Source: Dastarcus helophoroides
Lineage: Eukaryota; Arthropoda; Insecta; Coleoptera; Bothrideridae
Direction: 5' to 3'
Assembly (NCBI GenBank): GCA_028583605.1
Contig: CM053334.1
Span: 19,192,618 to 19,256,617, forward strand
Length of the DNA: 64,000 bases
The notes under the pieces are model-generated. The model had not been told where the DNA came from, did not search any database, and was given only the letters and a program-made list of their open reading frames with translations. Positions within the stretch are counted from its first letter, which is position 1, and each line of letters begins with the position of its first letter. The position numbers and the translations under genes were made by a program. This document shows, piece by piece, positions 35,101 to 47,189 of this stretch.

Positions 35101-37746
35101 AAGTCACCGAATTCAAAGTTGCCAACGAAAACGTCCTATGAGTCGCCGTTTGAGAGTTCTGTAAAGTTCACTACAAAAATCTTCAAAAAAAACCTTTGAA
35201 AATTATGGCTATTCAAACTAGGATCAACTCTCTATCTAGATAACTGCTGCGTCTATCACAATCATGCCTTAAAATTACCCAGATATTAATTATACAATCG
35301 TAATAGCCATTTTTTTCGATTTGGCAATTTTGAAAAATTGATTAAAAAGTTAGGTGTGGGTACTCATTTTCTAGTAAATTGAAGTCGCTGAATTCAAATT
35401 TGTCAACGAAAACGTCCTATGACTCGCCGTTTGCGAGTTCTGTGAATTTAACAAAGAAATCTTCAAAAAAATCCTTTAAAAATTATGACCATTTAAACTA
35501 GGATCAATTCTCCAGTTGGCATCATTGCTACGTGTATTACGACTATGTCTTAAAATTACACAAATTTTAATTGTACAATCGCAATCGCCAATTTTTGCAA
35601 TTTGGCCATTTTGAAAAATTGATTAAAAAAGTTAGGTGTGGGTACTCATTTTCTACTAAATTGACATCGCTGAATTCGAATTTGCCAACCAAAACGCCCC
35701 ATGACTCGCCGTTTGGGAGTTCTATGAATTTAACACAGAAAAAAAGTGCTTTTGAAAATTATGATGACTTAAACTAGGATTTTTGCGACTATTTATCTAT
35801 GAGTGACAAGATTATTTTTCACAGCGTTGCCAGCCAGTGGTGGCAACTAAATTTAATCAAGGGATTCTGAAGGTTGTCGACAAACGATACCCAAGACAGA
35901 TTTTTGTGTGTAGTCAAAATTGCCAACTTTTGAGATTTGGGGTTACGATTGAATGTCTAAGAGCGAAATCATCAAAACGAGTAATACCTTTGAAATTTGG
36001 GCTAATACTGGTAAGACCACATTGGCGCAGGCTACGTTGCTGGAAAATTGAGTTAGGAAGCATGCCATGCAGCTGGCTATGACCATGATGAGAAGGTTAG
36101 GCCAATTAGCTACTCCTTTGAGGTAGTGGGCTATGAGGGCGCTCATTCCGCTGTTGTTGGCGCCTTCGGCCAACGCGAATCCCCCACCTAACAAGAAGAC
36201 GAGTCCCCATGGTAGTTTCTGTTGTACGACCTTCCAAGTTAATAGAGCTGGCGATGGCGCTTTAGGTCTTTTGTTCTCATCAGAGCTGAGACAGTAGATG
36301 AAATCAGGTCGAGCCGGAATCGTAAAGAATAACATCACCACCATAAACGCAGCTGTAGCGTCTTTAACCTGAAATAAACCTGAATTATTTACCGTGGGGT
36401 CCACTAGTTATCAACTTACTGTGGTATTTGTGATCAACTCGGCCCATCCAGCAATAAATTGTGGCTTTCTAAAGAACCATAACATGATGGCCAAACAGAA
36501 GCAAAGTCCAACAGCCTTCTCAGTGGAATGTCATAGGTCCTAATTCGTCCAACTTCTGAACTATCACCTTCTTAGCAACCGCTTCGCCTTGTTCACCGAT
36601 TTTAATCTTTTTGGCATCCTCGGAATTCGGCCTAAACAGTCCCATGAACCAGTACTGCAGCCAAATCCAGATGAGGTAATTCATCACCAGCATCAAAGGT
36701 ACGTTGGCCATCATCCACTTGGCGAATTCCACCCCAGGCGAATCCGGAAATGCGGTCTCGTAAATACCCTTGAAAGTCAAATTGGTGCCGCTGCCGACGA
36801 TGCAACCGTTCCCGCCCACGGAAGCGGCGAACGCCGTCGATATCATGTAGCACATGGTGGTCTTGGTCGGTTTCTTGGGTTCCAATTCTTGCGCCTCTTT
36901 GACCTTCTCAGGGTCATCGGATTTTATCAAGGCACCTTCGTCCTCTTCGTAGATGCTGCCGATACCTTGCTCTTCTAGTTCCTTGAGAGTCGCTTCTATT
37001 ATCGGTATCATCATGGCGGTGGCCGCCGTGTTGGATATCCACATGGAGACGAACATGGTGACCGTGACTAGGCCCAGGTTCAGTCTCCTCGGGCTGCAGC
37101 CTACCTGCAACAGCGAGTCTGTCAGAAATTCATTTTAATAATTTTTAGGCTCTTTCTCTCTCTCTCTCTCTCTTTTTCTCTCTTTCTTTCTCCCTCTTCT
37201 ATCACCCTCTTTCTTAAAATTGTAAATTGAACCAAAATCATTTAACTGAAAATTGCAACAATCCAATTTTGACTAAAATTTGCGCGAGTAGTTTTAGAGA
37301 TACTTTCATGCGATTGTGCCTTAGAGCACCCAGATAATGCACTGCGTCATTTCTTATCTTAAACATCCTTAAAGACTTACCAGCTTTATGCAGTGCAAGG
37401 CGACCCTCGTGTGCAAATTGCAATGTTCCACGGCGATGGCGATAATCAGCCCCCCTACGAACATCATATTGGTCTCTTTGAGATAACACAGCGAGGTTTT
37501 GTCCGACGGCAGGATGCCCATTAACGGGAAGAGCACCATCGGTATCAGCGATGTGATCGGTAACGGTAAAATTTCGAGGACCCAGAAACCGGCCATTAGT
37601 AACACCACGAACAAACACCGCATTTCCACTATGTTGTTGACTAGAAACACTGGCAGCAATACTAGAGGGTAAGCTATCACAAAAATGGCCTTCCAATAGA
37701 TCTTGAAGGCTATCACGAGCCTTCGCAGCAATTCTGACATGTTCAT
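32122..37746 (-). CDS. SLC13 (INDY-type) sodium-coupled citrate/dicarboxylate transporter, paralogue B, with one frameshift
   Basis: Exons 37381-37746, 36420-37104, 35988-36368 and 32122-32367 join in phase to about 558 residues from the ATG at 37746. Family marks: [32 protein letters not shown] (first SNT motif), [47 protein letters not shown] and [11 protein letters not shown]. Relative to paralogue A, exons 2 and 3 are fused here. An extra T near 36522 creates TGA after GPMTFH; the next frame continues [20 protein letters not shown], and the exon exit phase agrees only if one base is dropped. An acceptor (TTTCTTTACAG) precedes the ATG, and the frame is open back to it. The short exon at 53700-53724 would therefore add 12 residues (about 570, close to fly INDY). 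Intron 3 (3.6 kb) is satellite. Confidence 0.9.
32380..33590 (-). repeat. SLC13-intron satellite in SLC13-B, minus-orientation block
   Basis: Same family and orientation as 26090-27960 (GGTTGATTGATTTGGATTCA, TTACTAGAAAACCAGTACCC), with units of ~230-240 bp, in the last intron of SLC13-B. Confidence 0.87.
33591..35800 (+). repeat. SLC13-intron satellite in SLC13-B, plus-orientation block
   Basis: Same family as 27961-29835, about eight units of ~280 bp. The turn-around sequence at 33600-33725 matches 27955-28080 almost base for base. The array ends about 190 bp before the end of SLC13-B exon 3. Confidence 0.88.
37147..37200. repeat. (TC)n-rich microsatellite in SLC13-B intron 1
   Basis: A run of TC dinucleotides with T-rich interruptions (CTCTCTCTCTCTCTTTTTCT). 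Confidence 0.95.
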
Positions 37747-38012
37747 TAGTTTATGAACTGTAAAGAAATAAAATTAATTACAATTGATTTTAAATGGATC
37801 GAAATAAACGCATTTACTTTGTACTGTTTTTCGTGCTCGACTTTTTACTGTGAAAGTAACAATTATACGTGAAAAATTGTTCGTTATCTTAATGGATTTA
37901 AAACCATTCGGTTTTTTATTTAAATTTTCCTCATTCTATTATGTAAACGCAAATATAAAGTAACAATGATTTTATGGTAATATAATGACTTAGTTCTATT
38001 TTCGTAGCTATT

Positions 38013-38273
38013 GTGGAAATTGAAAGATATTTATTTGCAAATTTCAAAGTGCAGATTGCTTCTGATAAAGTCCTTGCTTGTGTATCAAGCGATAATTTAA
38101 TTGAAAGTTACCTTGGTATTTTTGCTGGAACAATTAAAGTTTTCGTGATCGTGATTATTTTTCTTATTGTGTACTTCTTTGTTACTATTAATGATAATAA
38201 CGTGAATACGACCCGGAACACTCAAGTATTTTTAGCTTTTAAAATGAGGCGCCTTAAAAATGAAGAAAAATGA
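38013..38273 (+). CDS. possible small single-pass membrane ORF (86 aa), unsupported
   Basis: An open frame with one clear hydrophobic helix (about residues 36-60, KVFVIVIIFLIVYFFVTI) and a basic C-terminus (KMRRLKNEEK). An acceptor-like TTTTCGTAG lies just upstream. I recognise no family and see no polyadenylation signal or promoter. It would be the only plus-strand gene in the window and would lie in the proposed first intron of SLC13-B. It is probably chance, but its codon use looks less repetitive than the surrounding frames. Confidence 0.2.
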   Translation: MEIERYLFANFKVQIASDKVLACVSSDNLIESYLGIFAGTIKVFVIVIIFLIVYFFVTINDNNVNTTRNTQVFLAFKMRRLKNEEK

Positions 38274-38579
38274 AAAAAAAAAGGTAATAATTCTGATGCC
38301 AAAGACTGAAAAAAATGAGCATTCTAGAAAATTAAAATTAGAGAAACATATTACAAATATAACTAAACAGATAGACTTTAGGTACACAAACAGATATAAT
38401 TAAATTTAAAAATTTCTTAATTACTAATACAATTAAACCAACTTATTACACGTAAATTTAGGTATATAATATTGAATTTAAAAAAATATTTACTTAGATT
38501 GATTTATTACAAATATAATTTAAAGAAATTAATATTGCGTGGAAGTTGGGTACATAATATTTAATTAAAAGTCTATAAA

Positions 38580-40510
38580 TAGATGGTAAATCCTATATTT
38601 TTGCACATTTTTGGTTATAACTCAAAAACTATGTGAGATAAAATTAAAAATAAAACTGCTTTAAAATGTAGTAATAAAACGCTTTCAAATGATACCCCAC
38701 TTGACCAAGCCCCCCTTTGAACCCCCCTCGCTTTCGGAAGCACTGACAAAAAAACAAAATTACGTTTTAAATTTTCCTGTGTAGGGTAGATTAACAGGAA
38801 TTATTTCAGATTTTTCGGCTTACAAATTTTTGAGATAGGGGGCGATAAACGGTGTGTTTTTGAACATAACTCAAAAAATTTTGAAGATAAAATTAAAAAT
38901 AAAATTGTTTTAGAATATGCACATAAAACACTTTTATATGATACCCCGCTTGACCAAGCCCCCCTTTGGACCCCCACTGCCATCAGGACGCACTGACAAG
39001 AAAACAAAATTATGTTCTAAATTTTCCTGCGTGGGATAGATTAACAGGAATTTTAGATTTTCGACCTCCGAATTATGGAGCTAGAGGTCACGAATGTTAT
39101 GTTTTCGAACATAACTCAAAAATTGTAGGGGATAAAATTAAAAATAAAATTGTTTTTGAATGTGCAAATAAAACGCTTTCATATGATACCCCACTTGTCC
39201 AAGCCCTCTCTTGACCCCTCTCGTCCTCGGACGCACTGACAAAAAAACAAAATTATGTTTTACATTTTCCTGCGTGGGATAGATTACTAGGAATTATTTT
39301 AGATTTTTCGACCTGCAAATTATGGAGCTAGAGGCGATGAATAGTGTATTTTTGGACATAACTCAAAAATTGTAGAAGATAAAATTAAAAATAAAATTGT
39401 TTTAGAATATGCAAATAAAACGCTTTCATATGATACCCCACTTGACCAAGCCCCTCTTTGACCCCCCTCGCCTTCGGACGTACTGACAAGAAAACAAAAT
39501 TATGTTTTAAATTTTCCTACGTGAGATAGATTAACAGAAATTATTTCAGATTTTTCGGCCTGCAAATTATGGAGCTAGAGGCGATGAATGGTGTCTTTTC
39601 GAACATAATTCAAAAATTGTAGGAGATAAAATTAAAAATAAAATTGTTTTAGAATGTATAAATAAAATGCTTTTATTTGATACCCCACTTGACTAAGCCC
39701 CCCTTTCACCCCCCATGTCATCGGACGCACTGACAAGAAAACAAAATTACATTTTAAATTTTCTTGCATGGAATAGGTTAACAGGAATTATTTTAGATTT
39801 TTCGGCCTGCAAATTATGAAGCTAGAGGCGATAAATGGTGGGTTTTTGAACATAACTCAAAAATTGTAGGAGATAAAATTAAAAATATTTTTTTTTAGAA
39901 TGTGCAAATAAAATGCTTTCATATGATACCCCACTTGACCAAGCCCCCTCTTGATCCCCTCGCCTTGGGACCTACTGATAAGATTTCAAGATTTTTTGGC
40001 TTGCAATCTTTGAAGATAGGGGCGGCGGATGGTTTATTTTTAAAGATAATTCAAAAACGGTGGGAGACAAAATTTTAAATAACGTTATTATGTAAGGTGC
40101 AAATGAAGCGCTTTCGTATGATACTCCACTTGACTACCCCCCCCCCCTCCCAACCATATTTTGCCCCCCATTCATTTTGAAAAAACTACACTAAAAGTAA
40201 ACATAAAATATTTTTACAATTTATAAACGTAACACTTTCATGTGATACCTCACTTAGCCATGTTCCCTCAGTAAATGTTGACCCCCTTGCATTTTGGGCA
40301 TCCTCAGGTGGAAAATATAATCATTATTTATATGTTTCCACTTTCACTAGAAAAGTATGAATTATTGCCGATTTCTCGGCCAGAAAACTTTGGAGTTGGA
40401 GAATGTATAATTTTTCACATTTTTTATAGTAACTTGGATACTGCAGGGGCTAAAATTAAAAACAAAACTGCTTTAGAATGTAAAAACAAAGCTCTTTTAT
40501 AGGATACCCC
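38580..40510 (+). repeat. 247-bp satellite
   Basis: The marker GATACCCC(A/G)CTTGAC occurs at 38691, 38940, 39185, 39432, 39679 and 39925 (spacings 249, 245, 247, 247, 246), then in degraded form at 40120, 40244 and 40502. Each unit also has AAATTTTCCTGCGTGGGATA and AACATAACTCAAAAATTGTA. Confidence 0.95.
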
Positions 40511-40548
40511 ACTTGACTATGTCCCCTTGTAAATTCTATTATTCAACC

Positions 40549-43500
40549 AAAATCGCCAATATTGGCGATTTTGCGAATTTTCAGTCGCAATCTGAATTCG
40601 TCTTGGTACACCTTGAATAGGAAACGCAATTTTTCGATTTTGTCAGGTTAAAAGATTGTAACCGCTGAAAGAGCAGTTGTTATTTGATTGACAGATTCTA
40701 AATCTACGCCAAAAACAATCCATTTCAGGTGTTCAATCTGAGTCGCTAATTTTAGCGACTTGGCGATTTTGATAAATTGACCAAAAGAGGGGAGTGTGAG
40801 TACTGGTTGTCTACTAAATCGACCCTGCTGAATTCAAATTTGTCCACCAAAAGGTTCCATGACCCACCGTTTGCGAGTTGAGTGAGTTTAACATAAAAAA
40901 CACAAATTTTTGCGATTTAGCAATTTTAAAAAAATGATTAAAAGGTTACGTGTGGGTACTCATTTTCTAGTAAATCGACAACGCTGAATTCAAATTTGCC
41001 AACCAAAATTTCCTATGATTTGGCGTTTGGAAGTTCTATAAATTTAACATAGAAATATTAAAAAATGGCGTTTGAAAATTATGATGACTTAAATTAATAT
41101 TAACTCTCCAGCTAGATCACTACTGATTGTATTACGATGATGCCTTAAAATAACCCAAATTTTAATTGTACAGTCGCAATCGCCAATAAAAGGTTAGGTG
41201 TTGGTACTCATTTTCTAGTAAATCGACATCGCTGAATTCAAATTTGCCAACTAAAACCTCTTATGAAGCGCCGTTTGAGAGTTCTATGGGTTTAACGCAG
41301 AAATCTTAAAAAAAAGCATTTGAAAATTATGTTGACTTAAACTAGGGTCAACTCTCCAGCTAGATCACTACTGATTATATTCCGATCATGCCTTAAAATT
41401 ACCCAAATTTTAATTGAACAATCGCAATTGCCAATATTTGGAATTTGGCAGTTTCGAAAAATTGATTAAAAGGTTAGGTGTTGGTACTCATTTTCTAGTA
41501 AATCGACATCGCTGAATTCAAATTTGCCAACTAAAACCTCTTATGAAGCGCCGTTTGAGAGTTCTATGGGTTTAACGCAGAAATCTTAAAAAAAAGCATT
41601 TGAAAATTATGTTGACTTAAACTAGGGTCAACTCTCCAGCTAGATCACTACTGATTATATTCCGATCATGCCTTAAAATTACCCAAATTTTAATTGAACA
41701 ATCGCAATTGCCAATATTTGGAATTTGGTAGTTTCGAAAAATTGATTAAAAGGTTAGGTGTTGGTACTCATTTTCTAGTAAATCGACATCGCTGAATTCA
41801 AATTTGCCAACCAAAACGTCCTACAACTCGCCATTTGAGAATTCTGTGAGTTTAACATACAAATATCCAATAAAAGCGTTTGAAAATTATGATGATTTAA
41901 ACTAGGATCAACTCTCCAGCTAAATCGCTGCTGCGTCTATCACGATAATGCCTTAACATTACCCAGATTCTAATTGTTCAATTGTAATCGCCAATTTTTG
42001 TCATTTGACGATTTTGTAAAATTGATTAAAAGAGTTCGGTGTGGGTACTCCTTTTCTAGTAAATCGACATCGCTGAATTTAAATTTGCCAATCAAAACGT
42101 CCTACGACTCGCCGTTTGAGAATTCTGTGAGTTTAACACTAAAATATTTAATAAAAGCCTTTGAAAATTAGGATGATTTAAACTAGGATCAACTCTCCAA
42201 CTAAATCGATGCTGCGTTTATCAGGATCATGCTTAAAAATTACCCAGATTCTAATTGTTTAATTGTAATCGCCAATTTTTGCCATTTGACGATTTTGTAA
42301 AATAGATCAAAAGAGTACGGTGTGGGTACTCCTTTTTTAGTAAATCGACATCGCTGAATTCAAATTTGCCAACCAAAACGTCCTACGACTCGCCGTTTGA
42401 GAATTCTGTAAGTTTAACATGAAAATGTCCAATAAAAACGTTTGAAAATTATGATGATTTAAACTAGGATCAAGTCTCCAGCTAGATCGCTACTGCGTCT
42501 ATCACGACCATGGCTTAAAATTACCTAGATGCTAGTTGTTCAATTGTAATCGCCAATTTTTGCCATTTGACGATTTTGTAAAATTGATCAAAAGAGTTCG
42601 GTGTGGGTACTCCTTTTCTAGTAAATCGACATCGCTGAATTCAAATTTGCCAACCAAAACGTCCTACAACTCGCCATTTGAGAATTCTGTGAGTTTAACA
42701 TACAAATATCCAATAAAAGCGTTTGAAAATTATGATGATTTAAACTAGGATCAACTCTCCAGCTAGATGGCTGCTGCGTTTATCAGGATCAGGCCTTAAA
42801 ATTACTCAGATTCTAATTGTTTAATTGTAATCGCCAATTTTTGCCATTTGACGATTTTGTAAAATAGATCAAAAGAGTTCGGTGTGGGTACTCCTTTTTT
42901 AGTAAATCGACATCGCTGAATTCAAATTTGCCAACCAAAACGTCCTAAGACCCGCCGTTTGAGAATTCTGTAAGTTTAACATGAAAATATCCAATAAAAA
43001 CGTTTGACAATTATGATGATTTAAACTAGGATCAAGTCTCCAGCTAGATCGCTACTGCGTCTATCACGATCATGCCTTAAAATTACCCAGATTCTAATTG
43101 TTCAATTATAATAGCCAATTTTTGCCATTTGACGATTTTTTAAAATTGATCCAAAGGATTCGGTGTGGGTACTCCTTTTTTAGTAAATCGATATCGCTGA
43201 ATTCAAATTTGCCAACCAAAACGCCCTACGACTCACCGTTTGAGAATTCTGTGGGTTTAAGATGAAAATATCCATTAAAAACGTTTGAAAATTATGATAA
43301 TTTAAACTAGGATGAACTCTCCAGCTAAATCGCTTTTGCGTCTATCACGATCATGCCTTAAAATTACTTAGATTCTAATTGTCCAATTGGAATTGCCAAT
43401 TTTTGCCATTTGACGATTTTGTAAAATAGATCAAAAGAGTACGGTGTGGGTACTCCTTTTTTAGTAAATCGACATCGCTGAATTCAAATTTGCCAACCAA

Positions 43501-44200
43501 AACGTCCTACGACTCGCCGTTTGAGAATTCTGTAAGATTAACATGAAAATATCCAATAAAAACGTTTGAAAATTATGATGATTTAAACTAGGATCAAGTC
43601 TCCAGCTAGATCGCTACTGCGTCTATCACGATCATGGCTTAAAATTACCCAGATGCTAATTGTTCAATTGTAATCGCCAATTTTTGCCATTTGACGATTT
43701 TGTAAAATTGATCAAAAGAGTTCGGTGTGGGTACTCCTTTTCTAGTAAATCGACATCGCTGAATTCAAATTTGCCAACCAAAACGTCCTACGACTCGCCG
43801 TTTGAGAATTCTGTGAGTTTAACACTAAAATATTTAATAAAAGCGTTTGAAAATTATGCTAATTTAAACTAGGATGAACTCTCCAGCTAAATCGCTGCTG
43901 CGTCTATCACGATCATGCCTTAAAATTACTTAGATTCTAATTGTTCAATTGTAATTGCCAATTTTTGCCATTTGACGATTTTGTAAAATTGATCAAAAGA
44001 GTTAGGTGTGGGTACTCCTTTTCTAGTAAATCGACATCGCTGAATTCAAATTTGTCAACCAAAATGTCCTATGACTCGCCGTTTGGGAGTTGTGTGAGTT
44101 TAACGCAGAAATCTTTAAATAAAGCGTTTAAAATTTATGATTATTTTCATATTCTAGGTGGATCGCTGCTGCGTGAATTACAATCAGCCCGTAGAATATC
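40549..44200 (+). repeat. SLC13-intron satellite family, third locus (~281-bp unit)
   Basis: About 12 units carrying TCTAGTAAATCGACATCGCT, AATTCAAATTTGCCAACCAA and ACTAGGATCAACTCTCCAGC, all in plus orientation at ~281-bp spacing from about 41194 to 44005. Neighbouring units are nearly identical (for example 41190-41470 and 41470-41750), which points to recent local amplification. The array starts at a 24-bp perfect palindrome at 40549-40572. Confidence 0.92.
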
Positions 44201-45603
44201 GTCGTATGTTTTTCATTAGAATTTGCAATTGGAGGTCAATTTCAAATTGTTAATCTTCAGTACAGATAAAATGTTTAGCAATAATAGGAACAAATGTACT
44301 CCGACTCGAGGAATGTGTGCAAATAAATGCAATCGGACTGAATTAATAGGAAACAGTGATAATGACATTGTAAATATTTACTATACTACAAAATGGTTAA
44401 TAAAAAACGTTTCTCGGTCAATGTTAACGAATTTTAAGGTTACAATATGTTTCGCATAAAAATCTTTTACCTTCTCGGAATTAATTTATATTTCGTTACG
44501 GCGCCAATCAAAGTTATACTCGAGGTCAGAATTTCGGATTTTTTTTTGCATATTGGAAGCTTTGCCCATTAAAATTATTTTTTAAAAACTGATCGATCAT
44601 TTAGAAAAACAAAATAATCCTCACTTCGAGTCTGTCCCTTCGTGCACTCGTCTAATTCGATAAAATCAGAAAATTTAGAACATCTACTGTTTTTATTAAA
44701 ATTTCAACTTTCTTTTTCTCGAATGTTTGAGATGGAAATGGACATTTAATGTTTTAAAATCGAAAGAAAGAAGAAAAAAGTTGATGCAAAAAAATGCACT
44801 TTTAAAATGTTACGTATTTCTTTACACTGCTTTTTCTTAAAACTTTCCATTGATTAAAAGTTCGACTTTAAACTCGAAATTTGGACTTTAGACAGCTTTA
44901 GTTTAGTTTTCGTTAAAAATTTAAAAAGAAAAGTTAAACGGGGAAAAACTACGTTCGTATACTGATAACGATTTTTAAAATTTAAAATTTTAAAGTTCTC
45001 TGCCAAGCTCAAGCTATTAGGGTCAACATTTCAAAATAATTTCGCACCTTTGACTTTTCTTCTAAAAATTTTGGCTTTTTAGCTTGAAATTTGCTGAATA
45101 TTTAAAACTATTTTTAAATTAATTAGTTATTATAACTTACCAAGTCCTGTGGTGGAAAAAATTCAAATCAATATTGAAAAAATTAAAACGATTAACTTTC
45201 TGAAAAATCCTTTGATGTTCGTCTAATGTAGTGTTTAAAAAATTCTTCAAACATCACCTCATGACATCTGATTCAAAAATTGACATCTGATTTAAACATC
45301 ACCTCATGACATTTGACAAAAATAAATATTAATTTAATGTTTTTAACATAGGATATGAAAAACAAAAATTAAAATATAGAGGACAAATATTAGACGCAGA
45401 TAAAAAAAGATGGGAATCAATTATGCTAAACATGAAAATTTAAAAATTGATTTAGAAAAAAGTGTCTGAACAACAAAGTTCGTAAACATTTTTCTAAAAA
45501 TTCGTCCGCTTGCGGCGTATTAGTGTCTCAGTCTATACAAAGGATTTGTTAAGGTCCAAAAAAAAATCGATCTTCGCATTTATAAAAATATAGAGGATTT
45601 TAC
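44201..45603. other. AT-rich spacer with LTR remnant
   Basis: No gene supported. Around 44488-44515, TTATATTTCGTTACGGCGCCAA resembles the complement of the GTAC-flanked solo LTR at 28760-29054, suggesting a degraded relative. Confidence 0.4.
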
Positions 45604-45737
45604 CTTCCGGTTGAACCATGGCATCACTCACAGAAACTAATCTAAAAAAATTGCGACCGCGGAAAAGTAAAATTACGACGCGACCATCGGCGTAGGCCGT
45701 CTCTGATGGATTCAACTGGTCAACCGAGACTCCGGCG
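45604..45737 (-). other. exon-like segment with splice borders, identity unknown
   Basis: On the minus strand a 134-base open segment has an AG on its left (ATTGAATTAG) and GTAAAA on its right. It encodes AGVSVDQLNPSETAYADGRV followed by VILLFRGRNFFRLV and SVSDAMVQPE. It is GC-richer than its surroundings with plausible codon use. I do not recognise a family. Its entry phase (2) does not match the phase-1 donor at 53700, so it is not a simple extra exon of SLC13-B. It could be an exon of another gene, or a transposon fragment. Confidence 0.25.
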
Positions 45738-46023
45738 CTAATTCAATAATTGCAGGTCATATTTCTAGTGTCGTTTGTTAAAGGAATATCGCAGGGACAC
45801 CCATATAACGGACGTGATTGGAAAAAAAATTACTAAGGTCAAATGCACTGATTCACGTGCCGAATCATTATTGTTTTTGCAGGTAAACGATTATCGGGCG
45901 CTAAATGTGGCCGATAATAAAACAGTAAGTTAGAAACTATGATAATGTTTGGAAAGTTAAATTTTATGATGGTTCGCGTAAACATCGTCTGTTTGTATTT
46001 TGGTTTTTGTTATCTTGCTAGAC

Positions 46024-46060
46024 CAGAGGTTTTCAAACTGTACCTTTCGGAACACTACAC
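46024..46060 (+). mobile_element. hAT-like element terminus (fragment)
   Basis: Reads CAGAGGTTTTCAAACTGTAC followed by TTTCGGAACAC, the common CAGxGGTTCTCAAACTG hAT end. The opposite end and target duplication were not found. Confidence 0.4.
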
Positions 46061-47077
46061 TCCTCAAAAAGTCGAATTTTTTGTTTTTGAAGTCGAAATT
46101 TAAGAAACGCCGAATTTTTCTAATAGTTCACCAAAAAAAAATTAAGAATTTAGAAGAATATTTCGAATTTCAATGGGGACTGTCCAAAAAAAGAGTCGAA
46201 ATTATGAATTTTAAATTCCAATTATGTAAGAAACGAATTTTCGGAATTTTTTGCAAATTTGGCCAAAAAAGTTGACTTTTTAAAAAGGAAAGTAGAAAGT
46301 CTCAAGTTACAGTTGAACATTATGTGAAAAAAGCCAAAATTTTGAGTTTAAGCTCCAATTTAATAAAAAAACGAATTTACGAAATTTCAGGAAAAAAATT
46401 TCAACAAAAATAAATCTTACGACCAAAATTGAAGTTTCAAGAACAAGATCAAAATTTATATTTTAAAATCTAAACTTTTGGAAAAAGACTTTTGGGAAAA
46501 AGACTTTTGGGAAAAAGGCTTTTGAGAAAAAGTCCAAATTTCGTAGAAAAATGTCGACATGTCGATTAAAAAAAAACAAAGTTTTGAGTTGAGCTTGGTT
46601 AACTGTAAGATATTGGTCAGGTTCCAGAAATTGAGTTTAATCAAATTATTGAACTTGATCGAGTTGAAGACATTGAGCTTAATCAGGATTAAGAAATTAA
46701 CGCGACCAATTTCAGTTTAACTTGTCCAAGTTGAGTGAATTGAATTTAAAATTAGGTAATTAAATTTAAATATTATATTTTTAATATTTTTATCTGAAAT
46801 GTTAAACTAGAAATCTTTTGGTGATGCAGATTGTTATAATAAAAGTAAAAAAATTGCAATTATTTTTTCTTTAGCACGTACAAACCTTAATGTTTTTTTA
46901 ATAATATGAATTAAATGTTAATCAAGAGGCCCCACCGCCTGAGTCGTTTTACGCAAACGTGTGTATTATTAAATAATTGTTGATTGCACTCACTTCGAAA
47001 TGGAGTTACATTTTTATTAAAAATGTCATTCGTTTTATTGAGAGTAGTAAATTTAATTTGTTAAAACTGAAGGATCT
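46061..47077. other. spacer
   Basis: AT-rich with short self-similar words (AAAAAGACTTTTGGG three times near 46480-46520). No gene. Confidence 0.35.
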
Positions 47078-47155
47078 ACAATGGCGAACTATTCATAAGG
47101 TAAACTAGGCACCTACCTAGGGGTGCGAGGCTACAATGGGGGCCACCAGATTACA
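47078..47155. mobile_element. degraded half-copy of the 53013-53166 MITE
   Basis: ACAATGGCGAACTATTCATAAGGTAAACTAGGCACC aligns, in short matching words, with the left half of the element at 53013 (CAGTGGCGGATTACCCATGA, GCAAACCAGATAGG). No right terminus. Confidence 0.5.
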
Positions 47156-47189
47156 CATAACCTTTTCGTCATAATCTTTTGCATGCAAT

